From: Delphinapterus leucas
Lineage: Eukaryota > Chordata > Mammalia > Artiodactyla > Monodontidae
DNA length: 64,000 nt
Reading direction: 5' to 3'
NCBI RefSeq assembly: GCF_002288925.2
Contig: NW_022098072.1
Location: 25,497,296-25,561,295 of the forward strand
Shown here in pieces: positions 36,986-47,144 of this stretch (position 1 is the stretch's first letter; each line of letters opens with the position of its first letter). Under the pieces are notes generated by a model, which made no database searches, was not told the DNA's origin, and saw only the letters and a list, made by a program, of their open reading frames with translations. The translations under genes were made by a program, and so were the position numbers.

Positions 36986-38734
36986 TAGTGGCATTATTAT
37001 TACTGATCAGGGAGGAGCATTATGAATATGCTTAATAGCAACCAATTCCCTCAGCATTGAACAGGAAATGTTCCTTAGACAATCATTCCTGAACTTCATC
37101 TTTAAGTTATTAAATATTCCTTTGTCTATCTCTTAAAATAAATAAGTACATTAAATAAAATGGAAGATCTCTTTTCATCATCCATCATCAGGACCCTTTG
37201 CCCTGGGTTCTGCCCTGGTCCAGTAAATCTCATGCCCTTCCCAGTAGGACCAATGACACCGACATAGAATAGTTTTGAAGGATCACATCCAATTTATTTG
37301 AACCTTTGGTTTAATCCTGAAGAAAAAAGAGAAGCAGATGAGGTGTGTTGAGATATCCCTGTCCCAATCTGCTCTGTTATTCTATTTTATATCTTTTCCT
37401 CACTCCATCCCTCCACTATGTCCCCTATTTCAGTGTCCAAAACCCTTGTATATAAAAGTATATAACGAATGAGATGGGTACAGAGGAACAGTTCCCTGGC
37501 CCTTGCACCATGTTTCCTCTCCATCCCTGGGCTCCTATGATGTGTTACACATGTGCCAGGCTCTGGGCACATACCCACTTTCCTTTCTCTTTTCCATCTA
37601 CTCTCTTACTGAGTGTCAGGAGAGAAATGAAGAGGAGGAGGAAATGAGAGCATCAGAGAAAGAACCAAGAAGGGTTATAACTGAAGATAGGGGACAGAAA
37701 AGCAAGAATCGTGACGATAACAGGAAACACATTCGATGTCAGATCAGCCTTCCGGGCTGCACAGTTCTTTAGAGCTTCCTGTGTGGTCCCTGAAGCAAAC
37801 ATGAAGGGAAAAATAATATTGTAAATTTATGCTGTAATTAAAAGTAATATATTACATTTATTCTAAGACCTAAAATAACTCCTCAATAAAGGCATATGAG
37901 GATAACTTAACCAACCAGCGACAGGTAAAATAGTTTTACGTAAGAGTCCCAGTATTTGCAATTAAATGTATTGTTGTTCAGTGGAGTCAATTATGGTGTC
38001 CTTCTGCTGGTATGGCTGGTTACTCATGATTGTGAACAACTGCCTTTGATCCTTTTAGGTAGATTGTATAGTTGTTTAAATATTCCCTAGTAGTATCCAC
38101 TAATTTTTTTGAATTATAAAATATATTTTTTTCTGTAAGCTCTTTCTTCTTTCTATTTTGGGGAAAATGTATTATTAATTTTTAAAAATTATTTTGTTCC
38201 CAGGGGCTTCCATTGTAACTTCTAGTGATGCTGTTTATTAGAAAGAAAACATCATCATGTTATGTTGTAAAAAGAAATAATAACTCTGAACCACAAAAAT
38301 TACAACAACTATAAAAAGTGTTGTGAATTTGTTGAAAACGGTAGTTGAAATGTTATTGGATATTTAGCTTGAGGTTCACGGTACAAAATATTGACTTGAT
38401 TAAAAAGGAATTAGCTTTGTTGAGTTGGAATGACTTTAGGGAAAAGACAGGAAAATGAGAGGAGAGCTTGAGGTGATTCCCAGGGTTTCTGGGTAGAAGA
38501 CTTCTTACTGGGTAATAGGTGCCCTACCGTGCTTCTCTACAAGACTCTACAAGTCAAGTCCTGCCTCACAATGGCAACTTGTTTAGCTTAATGGCACTTT
38601 CTGTCACCAAACTGACTCGGCAGTGACCTCAAACACACATCAGTGTTCAGAGGACTTTGGCTTAAATGGAACATAATCTACTCTCTTAAAGAATAAAACA
38701 GTTTAAAATCAAAATTTTGTTCTATGAGAGACAG
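36986..38734. other. No gene recognised
   Basis: Unassigned; the frame at 37503-37772 ends in a Glu/Lys/Arg-rich, low-complexity run derived from purine-rich DNA. Confidence 0.5.
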
Positions 38735-38950
38735 CGTGGGATAATATAATTTGGGGATTTGCAGGGTGGAGGTCACATAACCATAGGAGCTGTGTGGTTC
38801 CAGGTAGGTTATTTAACCTTTCTGAGATCCTTTTATTCATCAGTAAAACAATTACTATTTCAGAAAGTCACAGTGAAGATTAATGAAACAATAGAACTAC
38901 AGTGACAATCGTGGCCTCCGGTAGACAGTAGACAGTACGTAATGATCAGT
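38735..38950 (+). repeat. MIR SINE
   Basis: The stretch GCGTGGGATAATATAAT to CTGTGTGGTTCCAGGTAGGT and TTATTCATCAGTAAAAC follows the MIR order from 5' to 3'. Confidence 0.75.
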
Positions 38951-39479
38951 AGTGTGCTGCAGCTGGTCCTTATCAGCTCTCAAGGACTGATTGATCAATT
39001 ATCAGAAATTTTGAGAGCCAGTTGTTAAACACAGTCATTGTTGAAAATTATATATATTTACAGTTAAAAATTATATTAAAAACAAATGAAATATATATAT
39101 ATACTCATAACATCACTTTCTAATCAGTTTATTACATTTTATTATTATCTATGTTCCGAGCCTATTTGCATCTATTGTATCTGTAGGATGAAAACACTGT
39201 ATGATGGTGTTCCACTGCACTTTTCTTCCCAACTCTGAATTCGGTGACTACATGGTGGTAACTTGAAATCATGGTGGGAATATTTGCACCTCAGATATTG
39301 GGAAAATGCTACAAATCAGGGTTGTTTTTTTTTTTCTCCCCTGAAGAGAGCTGGTTGTTAAATATTTATCACCACTGGTAACAAAAACCATTAGTTTTCT
39401 TCCCTTTAATGTATGTAAAGTGTCTGGCAGCATGTATGGCACATAGAATGTGCTGGTGAAACACAGGTCTCCATTGCTC

Positions 39480-39610
39480 CAATTTTTCTTTATTTTTTTG
39501 GCCACCCCACACGGCATGCGGAGTCTTAGTTGTCCCACCAGGGATCAAACCTGTGCCCCCTGTAGTGGTGGAAGCATGGAGTGTTAACCACTGGACTGCC
39601 AGGGAAGTCC
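39480..39610 (-). mobile_element. Short tRNA-derived SINE (third type)
   Basis: Contains CACACGGCATGCGGAGTCTT on +; the 11-bp duplication CTCCATTGCTC occurs at 39469-39479 and 39611-39621. Confidence 0.9.
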
Positions 39611-39639
39611 CTCCATTGCTCTTAATTGGGGGTCAACTG

Positions 39640-39765
39640 ACTCTTAGAACTAGAAGGAGCCTTAGATATAATCTCATTCAATTCCCTTGGTAGAACAGAG
39701 GCAAAGTGGCCTGCCCAAGGTCATGGCTAATTAAGGACAACCCCAGAGACTCAAAGCCTTGTGTC
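39640..39765 (-). repeat. MIR/L3-type old SINE fragment
   Basis: GAGCCTTAGATATAATCTCATTCAATTC then CAAAGTGGCCTGCCCAAGG resembles the MIR/L3-like repeat class. Confidence 0.55.
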
Positions 39766-40433
39766 TGACCTTGATGATTCCCAAGTTCTCTCTCCTTCTT
39801 TCCTTCAAAGCCAGAGTAATTAACCCTACCTGCAGGCTCTGTAACTGTGACATTGAGCAGGAGGAACTTAGGAGCTCTAGCTTGACATTTGGAGTTCAGC
39901 CTAAATCCCACTTAGTCCTCATCCAGCTCTGTCCTGTGCTCCCATTTTGGTAACTTGCCTTGGGCCTTATTCTGGGGTCTCACTTTACTTCCTGGATTCC
40001 TGGCAGCTCTGCCAAGGGACCTCATTTGCTTCCTCTGCTGGGGTCCCTGTCTTGGGACCTTGAGCTTCTATACTTAGGCCTTTGCCTTGTCCATGCCAGG
40101 CAACCTTCCTTTGTAGGGACAGCAAACCTGCCTGGAGCAGATCCTCACTACTTGCTGTTACCCAGCATAAGTGGATTTCAGGATTGCCTTCACACCTGGA
40201 TTCACTGCTTCCAGACCTTTCCTTATGTCCTTGGTGTTAACTCTCATCTTCCTCGACAAGACCAAAGACATGGGGCCCATGGTCACAATATTGCCACACT
40301 CGAGCTGCTAGCTCCCACATTTGGCCTGCTGGGCTGGGCTTCCTCCTCTCAGACCCTACCCCTGTGAGCAAATCTGCCTCTGGGTCATGTACCCTCCTAA
40401 TCTCTGTTTTTCTGTGGTTGGCTAAGCCAGGGA
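39766..40433. other. No gene recognised; pyrimidine-rich
   Basis: Holds a 135-codon + frame (39960-40367) without a recognisable domain, in locally GC-richer, CT-rich DNA. Confidence 0.5.
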
Positions 40434-40650
40434 CGATCCTGTCACAAAACTTGATAAAAGTAAAACTACAAAGGGAAACTAGCTCTACCAGACATTAAAC
40501 ATACTATAAAGCCTCTATAACTAAAGCAGTATGGTACTGGCTCTTCGGAGAAGTGGGTCGTTCCAGAACTGAGGCAGGGAAAATGCAAGATGAACCCATA
40601 ACGTCTTGTGATCTTATTTAGTGGGGAACACTACAGTCTTTTTCACTAAG
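40434..40650 (+). mobile_element. L1 ORF2 fragment
   Basis: Degraded coding similarity to the ORF2 segment with the TMVLAL-type motif (GCAGTATGGTACTGG at about 40528). It maps downstream in ORF2 of the fragment at 41340-41500. Confidence 0.65.
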
Positions 40651-40780
40651 ATCAGGCACAGGTACGTTTCTCCCAAACCATCAAAGACCACATGGTCCAC
40701 CTGCTCTGTAAATTATTCCAGGTCAAATGTCCACAAACTAAGGCCCACAGATCAAATCTGGCCCTCTGCCACCTGTTTTT

Positions 40781-40999
40781 TTGTTTTTTGGGTTTTTTTT
40801 GCGGTACGCGGGCCTCTCACTGCTGCGGCCTCTCCCGCTGCGGAGCACAGGCTCCGGACGTGGACGCGCAGGCTCAGCGGCCATGGCTCACGGGCCCAGC
40901 CGCTCCGCGGCCTGTGGGATCCTCCCGGACCGGGGCACGAACCCGTGTCCCCTGCATCGGCAGGCGGACTCTCAACCACTGGGCCACCAGGGAAGCCCC
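40781..40999 (-). mobile_element. CHR-2-type SINE inside a hAT-type element
   Basis: Perfect 13-bp target duplication GCCACCTGTTTTT at 40768-40780 and 41000-41012. The body has a 6-bp internal repeat (GGACGTGGACGCG) not seen in the other copies. Long open frames over this stretch (up to 205 codons) are SINE-derived. Confidence 0.95.
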
Positions 41000-41092
41000 G
41001 CCACCTGTTTTTGCGTATAAAGTTTAATTGGAACACAGTCACTCCCACTTGTTTCCTTATTGTTTATGGCTGCTTTCTGGCCGAGTTGAGTA

Positions 41093-41248
41093 CACACAGC
41101 CCTCTGTATCCATGGATAGAGAACGCATGGATACATGCTGGGGTACAACTGTTCTATGCCATTTTATATAAGGGACTTGAGCATCCTTGGATTTTGGTTT
41201 CTGTGGGGATCCTGGAATCAATCCCCCATGGATACTAAAGGATAACTG
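41093..41248. mobile_element. Tigger/MER44-like MITE nested in the hAT element
   Basis: 156 bp between TA duplicates at 41091-41092 and 41249-41250. The inverted ends share GTATCCATGG after CA(G) termini. The interior includes CTTGAGCATCCTTGGATTTTG, typical of this Tigger-related group. Confidence 0.8.
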
Positions 41249-41339
41249 TAGTTGCAACACAGAGACCATATGGACCACATCGCCTAAAGTGTTTACTATC
41301 ATTTACTATCAACCCATTAGAGAAAAAATGTGCTGACAC

Positions 41340-41500
41340 ATGTTCTAGAACATGGAATGGGAAGGAAAACTTCCTCACTTCTTTTATGAACAAGTTTGAC
41401 ACTGATACATAAGCCAGTTAAAGATACTATAAGGCAAGAGTACCGAAGACCAGTAACACTCATGAACACTGATGTAAAAATACTAACTAGAATACAGTAA
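41340..41500 (+). mobile_element. L1 ORF2 fragment (upstream RT part)
   Basis: Degraded similarity to the RT-proximal ORF2 segment (CTTCTTTTATGAACAAG, GAAGACCAGTAACACTCATG). It is more 5' in ORF2 than the fragment that precedes it. Confidence 0.6.
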
Positions 41501-41589
41501 GCAAAATGTTTCCCTGTAACTTCTTTGGCATTGTTTTGAACGGAACTTCAGTAATTTGGTTCAGTGCCATATATGTCTGTTATCACTGC

Positions 41590-41800
41590 CGGTGGTGGTT
41601 TGGGTTTTTTGAGGTCACTGTGCTTAGTGCTGGGGAACACAGACAAAGTCTAATTGATGCCCTCACTATGCCTGTTGTCCATGGGGGAAATAAACACTGT
41701 AAATATTTCACTCAAAAGTGATGTTTATCAGGGTATAAATGGAGGGTGTAGGAGCAATTACCAGGCCAAGGGGTTCAAGGAAGGTTCCTTTACCCAGTTG
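41590..41800 (+). mobile_element. L2-like LINE fragment preceding the tandem array
   Basis: GAGGTCACTGTGCTTAGTGCTGGGGAACACAGACAAAG and ...GGGGGAAATAAACACTGTAAATA follow the L2 order. Confidence 0.6.
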
Positions 41801-41804
41801 CGTT

Positions 41805-42350
41805 GCTGTACATTGTATAGTACGCCACGATGTCCATTTTGCCCATATGGAGCCTGGCACACATCTACAATGAATAGGAACCTTGGACTGTGCACTGCTA
41901 TGCTCCTTGTGTCCAGCACTGAGCCTGGACTCTCGTTCCCTCCAGGTAAGCTCATTTCATTCTGCACTGTTGTGCTTCTTGGGTCCAGTACCGAGGCTGG
42001 CACTCAACCTCTGTGGGAAGGCACCTTGCATCATGCACCGTCAAGCTCCTTGTGCTCAAAGCTCAGCCTGCCCTCAGCTCCTTGGAGGTAGGTGTCTTGT
42101 GCACTGTTGTTTTCCATTTGCCCAGCATTGAATCTAAGCGCTCCTTGAGGGTAGGCATCTTTTACACTGGTTCATCCTTTGTGGCAAGCAATGAGCTTAG
42201 GATAATTGCTTTCCTTGTACATTGTTCACCATGCCCACTTGTGAGCCTGGCACACAGCTCCTTGAGGGTAGGCATCTTGCATTGTGCACTGTCATGTTCC
42301 TTGTGCCTAGCATTGGGCCTGGCACATAGTCGTAACTGGGATGATTCTCA
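41805..42350 (+). repeat. Degenerate tandem array of about eight L2-tail-like units
   Basis: A unit of roughly 55-82 bp, with the plan 'TGCACTGTxxTGCTCCTTGTGxCCAGCA..GAGCCTGGCACxxAGCTCCTTGAGGGTAGGCATCT', recurs. Unit marks (TGCACTG or TACATTG) are at 41809, 41891, 41963, 42034, 42100, 42163, 42218 and 42284. The unit resembles the L2 3' tail, so the array probably grew from an L2 insertion. Confidence 0.8.
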
Positions 42351-43334
42351 GTTGAGCCATGAAGGGTCAGCAGAGGTTACCCAGGTAAACACAGAACAGA
42401 GGATTCTGGGTAAAGGAAGTAGCCTGAAAAAGGCAGGAATGTAAGTGTTGAGATGTGTTTATACACCTTTTATTCCTACTGTCTATTTTTTCCCTTCTGG
42501 TTTTTGGCCACCCCCTGGCAAATGGGTCATGGAGACACATTTCTGGCAACCTGCCAAGACCTCTGCTTCCTGTTGGGGGCCACGTGTTTGGGGCCTCAGT
42601 TCCACTCACAGTAGGATGTGCATCCTGCTAATTTGCAGTGAGATAAGTAAGACCCTAGTAACTTTCTTGGAGATGACGTGTTAGGCTCAAGAATAAGCAG
42701 AACAAGCAGCAACTTACTTGAACTTACTTTCACATTTTCCTCCTATTCTACCTGGAGAGAGATTTTTGTTATTTCATGGTTTCCTGATGAAAGATGTCTC
42801 GGGTGGGAAAATCTTCAGCAACTCTGAGAGTGTGAGAAATTTTCAAAGAGGAGGGAGAACATGCTTTGAAAGCTGAGTTAAAACGCTTCTCTCTTCTGAA
42901 TGCCTTTCACAGCCTCGGGTCTGGTCTTTTCAATCTGACTTTTGAAGTTCTGTTATCTTTCAAGCTTAATTCCTCTTGGAGTGTGACCAACTTACTAGAG
43001 AAGCTATGTTTTTCAAAAGGAATGTTGAAACCAGAGCATTTCCATGGGAATATGGGTTAGTGTTCCTGTATTTTTTTTCCCTGCTAGCACTCTCCCTCCT
43101 AGCACTTGCCCTGCTGGAAAGAAAGTGCATTCTCCTGCAGGCCTGTGGATCCCATGCTATTGTTTCTCAACCAAATTGACTAGGACAAGCAAAGTGAATA
43201 GGCTAAAGGGACACCCCTTCCAGCCTGCTGCTCCTGTGGTGCCTGAGTTTAGGTCCAGGAGTCTGAGATTGTTGTCTCTCATAGGTCGAGGGGCCTACCA
43301 CCATTTTCTGAGGTTTTGGGTGTATTAACAAAAT
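42351..43334. other. No gene recognised; 5' flank of the SENP2 retrocopy
   Basis: Unassigned; short frames only. Confidence 0.55.
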
Positions 43335-43347
43335 ATGTCAAAAAATA
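43335..43347 (+). repeat. Candidate 5' target-site duplication of the SENP2 retrocopy
   Basis: ATGTCAAAAAATA here is identical to 46575-46587, directly after the A run that follows the retrocopy's poly(A) signal. A 13-bp direct repeat is typical of L1-mediated insertion. It is AT-rich, so chance cannot be excluded. Confidence 0.65.
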
Positions 43348-44680
43348 CTTTTTGGAAAACTAGGATAACCAGTTAGGATACCCTATGAAAACTGAAGCAA
43401 TGAGGTTGTGCTCCTCTGGCAGTACATGGGTGCAAGTTATCCAAACCAAGGGCAGTAATCTCAATATCCTTGTACTCCGTGTGATTTGGGGATTCTCTTC
43501 TGGGCCTCCAGTGAAGAGTTCCTGGGTCTGAGAATGGCTCTGGCAGTAGTGGATTTGGGGTTAAGGATAATCCCACTCCTTGGTCAGTGGATGGGCAGTG
43601 GTCCATGCCTCTACTGTGGACGACAGGACATCAAAGGCACCAACTGGCAGACGAGACCCAGGCAGGAGTGACTCACTCTGTTTTCTACAGTGGATGCTGA
43701 TGAAATACCAGCCAAAAACCGAGATTAGATTGCTTTATTCACTGGGTGAAAAGCAGTCTCTACAATGCTGCCAGCTTATTTGGATCCCCATTCCAGCTGA
43801 CCACAAAGCCCGTGGTAACTTCTGCTTGTAATGGAACATGGAATGTGGTTCCTTCAGGAAAGGTATTTTCGAACTCTTCATCTTCTGAACTGACAGGTTC
43901 TGGATCCTGGAACAACATGCTGAAACTGGGTAATAAATCTCCTAATGGAATAAGTGACCATCCAAAGATCAGAGTGACAGTAACTCGAGATCAGCCATGC
44001 AGAGTCCTGCCTTCCTTTGGTTTTACTTTGAGCTCAGAAGCCTGTAATAGAAGACCAGGTGACCGTCGCCATAGCAAAGGCAATCTGGAGAGTTCCTTAA
44101 CGTGTAAGTCTCAGGAACAGGTTGTAACAGATGATTTCTGAAGAGGGTGGCAAGGGTCTGAGGCGTCCCCACTGTACTGTGGAGGAGGGTGTTCAAAAAG
44201 AGGAAAGAGAAATACCGAAGGTTATTAGAGTGACTTAAAGAAGGTGGTCATGGAAACTCTGTTCCTCCTGTAACTTCAACTCATCATAGTTTTCAAAGAA
44301 GTCAGATAGACACATTAAAGACCAAAGGCTGGGGGCAAGAGCAAAGGCATGGAGTCAAAACAACTCAGTCTGTTCCAAAACAATATAGAGTTGTTTGAAA
44401 CAAGGGGACCTCTATGGTCAGTGAGAAGCGAAAAGAGGTGTTCAAAGGGGAAAATTTCTGATACAGAGAAGACAGTTGGAATCAGACTTGAAAATGAAGG
44501 TAGGAGGGGACTCCAGCTGGAACCTGACCTATCTGAAGAAGTGTCAGCCCGACTCCGCCTGGGCAGTGGAAACAATGGCTTACTCAGGAGGAAGATGTCA
44601 ATACTTGAGACAAAAGAAAAAAATTGCTCAAGCAAAGAGAGGGATAAAAGGACGTATGATCTTCTTGAACTTAAGAGGAC

Positions 44681-45337
44681 ATGGAAAAGGAAATCAGTAA
44701 TGCTCTAGGCCATGGCCCACAGGATGAGATCCTAAATAGTGCTTTCAAATTACGGATCACTCGAGGAGATATCCAGACCTTGAAGAACTATCACTGGCTC
44801 AATGATGAAGTCATTAATTTTTACATGAATCTCCTGGTGGAAAGAAATAAAAAACAAGGGTATCTAGCACTTTATGCATTCAGTACTTTCTTTTATCCAA
44901 AATTAAAGTCTGGGTGTTACCAAGCAGTGAAAAGATGGACCAAAGGGGTCAGTCTCTTTGAACAAGAACTTATTCTGGTGCCTATTCATCGGAAGGTACA
45001 TTGGAGCCTGGTAGTTACAGACCTAAGAAAAACGTGTCTTAAATATCTGGATTCTATGGGACAAAAGGGCCACAGGATCTGTGAGATTCTCCTTCAGTAC
45101 TTACAGGATGAAAGTAAGACCAAAAGAAATATTGACCTGAATGTTTTAGAGTGGACCCACTACCACATGAAGGCACATGAGATTCCTCAACAGTTGAATG
45201 GGAGTGATTGTGGAATGTTTACTTGTAAATATGCAGATTATATCTCTAGGGACAAACCCATCACATTTACTCAGCACCAGATGCCTCTGTTCCGGAAGAA
45301 GATGGTGTGGGAAATCCTTCATCAGCAGTTGCTGTGA
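44681..45337 (+). CDS. Intact SENP2-type cysteine protease domain frame inside the retrocopy
   Basis: An ATG-started frame of 218 codons corresponds to human SENP2 residues 372-589, with a constant offset of 371. It covers the C48/Ulp1 SUMO-protease fold, which matures SUMO precursors and deconjugates SUMO. The whole catalytic set is kept: H107 (VHWSL), D124 (LDSMG), oxyanion Q171 and nucleophile C177 (NGSDCGMF), plus the HWLND tryptophan at W39. It ends HQQLL as in the parent. The start falls just after the last frameshift of the pseudogene, so the frame equals a bare catalytic domain. Several residues differ from the conserved parent (for example C79 where the parent has Gly), which fits drift. 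It may be an untranslated remnant; listed as coding only because the frame is complete. Confidence 0.4.
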   Translation: MEKEISNALGHGPQDEILNSAFKLRITRGDIQTLKNYHWLNDEVINFYMNLLVERNKKQGYLALYAFSTFFYPKLKSGCYQAVKRWTKGVSLFEQELILVPIHRKVHWSLVVTDLRKTCLKYLDSMGQKGHRICEILLQYLQDESKTKRNIDLNVLEWTHYHMKAHEIPQQLNGSDCGMFTCKYADYISRDKPITFTQHQMPLFRKKMVWEILHQQLL

Positions 45338-46550
45338 GAACGCCCTGCCGCTGTCCCTCCAGCTGCTGTTGGTTCTTTCACGGATGGACGTTTCCCTATA
45401 CCTCATGCATTGTGGGTTAAAAAGTCCCTGCATCACCTCTGTTCTCCCACAGGTACTGAGCTGTCAGAAGTGCATGAAGGCCCCCCTCTGCACCCTAGTC
45501 CTGACTTGGTGTGCGGAGGGCTGCTTGCAACCCTGTTTATAGCAAACCTGTTTATAAGGCCATGCCTGCTCAGAGCCCTGGACTCTCTACCCACACAAGA
45601 ACAAATGCTAATTAATACTCTTTTTTTTAAGATTTTTTTCCCCTATGAATGTGGGAAACGATTTATTCTACTTTATTCTTCTGTGTGTTTGTTCACGTGT
45701 ATTCATTCTCTCACTCATTTGCAAACATAATGGTCAGTGGCTGTTTTCTGCCGCTCTTTTAAAGTTAACTCTAAATTACTTATTTGAACTATTTATTTCT
45801 GAAAGGAATGTTAAGCTGCCACTCCCTGCTGGAGATCAGGAGGGAAAGCAGTGGGGAGGGGAAGGGTTAATTAACTTCTCTAGCCAGAGCCATAACTGCA
45901 GACTTGAAGCAGGAGGTCTTTCTTCTTTTGAGGCTTGAAAATGCCAGGAGAAGCGCTGTGGTGTAGGGCTCTGCCTTTCAGAGGAAGTTCCACACTACAG
46001 CATTGGCACGGTGTCGTGGAAAAGTGGAACTGTGGCCAAGGAACTCTGGCTATCCAAGTGTCTTCAGAAGAGTGTCGTGGTCATCCTAAAGAGACTTCCC
46101 TTTCTGGAAATGAGGTGACTTGGCTACTCTTGAAACTGGATTTAAAGTCACTGTAAACCCTAAATCTTCATTTTCATCCCAGATCCGGTTGAGTATAAAC
46201 CTCACATATGTAAGTGCTGGACTGAGCTGTTTATTTCAAAAGATACTATTCAATTTAAAGGTATTTTTCCTCAAAGTTTCTTTCTATATATAAAGCCAAA
46301 ATTAAGTTTGGTACTCATTAGGATTTACATCTCCCCATTCCACTGCCGCTGAAATCTGTGCAAGAAAAGTTAGCTCTTGGCTCTGAGGTTGCCAGTTACA
46401 CAGTAATCTATTTTGCAAATGAAAGTTTGTATTTAACTGTTTTGTTCACTAAAAACCTTACAGTGGTTACACATATTTAATTTCAGAAAGTTTAGAGTTG
46501 GTCAGAACATATTTTGCAATATCTAGTGCCTAATGTTGCTTTTCTCATGT

Positions 46551-46556
46551 AATAAA
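46551..46556 (+). terminator. Retrocopied SENP2 poly(A) signal AATAAA
   Basis: AATAAA lies 11 nt before an A8 run at 46568-46575, the remnant of the mRNA tail. Confidence 0.8.
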
Positions 46557-46574
46557 AGGTGGTCTGGAAAAAAA

Positions 46575-46587
46575 ATGTCAAAAAATA
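46575..46587 (+). repeat. Candidate 3' target-site duplication of the SENP2 retrocopy
   Basis: Identical 13-mer to 43335-43347, abutting the A tail. It sets the 3' limit of the retrocopy. Confidence 0.65.
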
Positions 46588-47002
46588 AGTCAGAGTTTTT
46601 CAGGAACAGTAGTCTAATGTCATTTGGAGGTAATGTCACCAGTCCAACTGTGACCTCTTCGTCAATGTGAGTCTTGGAGCAAATGGCCCTCCCTGCACCC
46701 ACTGTGATGGGTCCTACACTAAATGCACGTATCTACGATCATCCATATTTGGTGGGCTCTGAGTGGTATCGTGCATGAGAAGCTATTTTTCAGCAAATAA
46801 TTAATTTTCAAGATTCTTGATATTATTTAAATAAATAAATAAATAGTTATAATTTTTTCATTTGAAAAAAATTTTTTTACTTATTTACTATGGTACAAAG
46901 TGTGAGTCTGTGGCCTTCAAGGGAAAGGGAAATGTCGATGACAATACTTGTCCTATAGTTGCTTACAATGAGAAGAAATGTTAAACAAAGACACCATTCT
47001 CT

Positions 47003-47127
47003 CTCTCTCTGTTTTTAATTTCCTGGCCCCACGGCATGTGGGGTCTTAGTTTCCCGACCAGGGATAGAACCTGTGCCCCGTGCACTGGAAGCACGGTGTC
47101 TCAACCACTGCACTGCCAGTGAAGTCC
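47003..47127 (-). mobile_element. Short tRNA-derived SINE (third type)
   Basis: Contains CACGGCATGTGGGGTCTTAG on +. The 17-bp perfect duplication CAAAGACACCATTCTCT occurs at 46986-47002 and 47128-47144, the longest in the window. Confidence 0.93.
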
Positions 47128-47144
47128 CAAAGACACCATTCTCT

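Larger units (their letters stand above)
40719..41339. mobile_element. hAT-type non-autonomous DNA transposon carrying two later insertions
   Basis: The common mammalian repeat with CTGTTTTTG...AAAGTTTAATTGGAACACAG and ATTGTTTATGGCTGCTTTC, resuming at TAGTTGCAACACAGAGACC after an interruption. With the SINE (40781-40999 plus one duplicate) and the inner element (41093-41248) removed, the parts join into one element of about 230 bp. The exact family name is not certain. Confidence 0.75.
43348..46574 (+). pseudogene. SENP2P: Processed retrocopy of SENP2 (SUMO-specific protease 2), intronless
   Basis: This is an intronless copy of a SENP2 mRNA. Coding similarity runs from about 43660 to the stop at 45335-45337. 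A 3' UTR of about 1.2 kb follows, then AATAAA at 46551-46556 and an A8 run at 46568-46575. Lesions against the SENP2 frame are: a -1 shift near 43720; a -2 shift near 44130; a -1 shift near 44211; TGA in place of an Arg codon at 44231; a +1 T near 44395; and a -1 shift near 44673. The parent's N-terminal region (nuclear pore association, NLS, SUMO-binding) is therefore unreadable as one protein. The last 218 codons, holding the protease domain, are open (separate entry). A 13-bp direct repeat at 43335-43347 and 46575-46587 looks like the target-site duplication. The first ~310 bp (43348-43660) does not match the SENP2 first exon I know. Expression cannot be judged. Confidence 0.92.

Noticed and set aside
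39960..40367. 135-codon + frame as a novel small protein
   Set aside because: No recognisable domain, CT-rich local composition, and flanked by repeat fragments; one sequence gives no sign of selection.
40621..41238. 205-codon + frame
   Set aside because: Translates a CHR-2 SINE and parts of two DNA transposons; similar peptides recur at every CHR-2 copy (7.2, 10.9, 15.8 and 20.8 kb).
41805..42350. CRISPR-like array
   Set aside because: Units are contiguous and diverged with variable period, with no constant repeat/spacer plan, and the genome is mammalian.
43580..43660. SENP2 start codon at 43580
   Set aside because: The 29 codons before the SENP2-like SDS show no resemblance to the N-terminus of SENP2 that I know; the position is coincidental.
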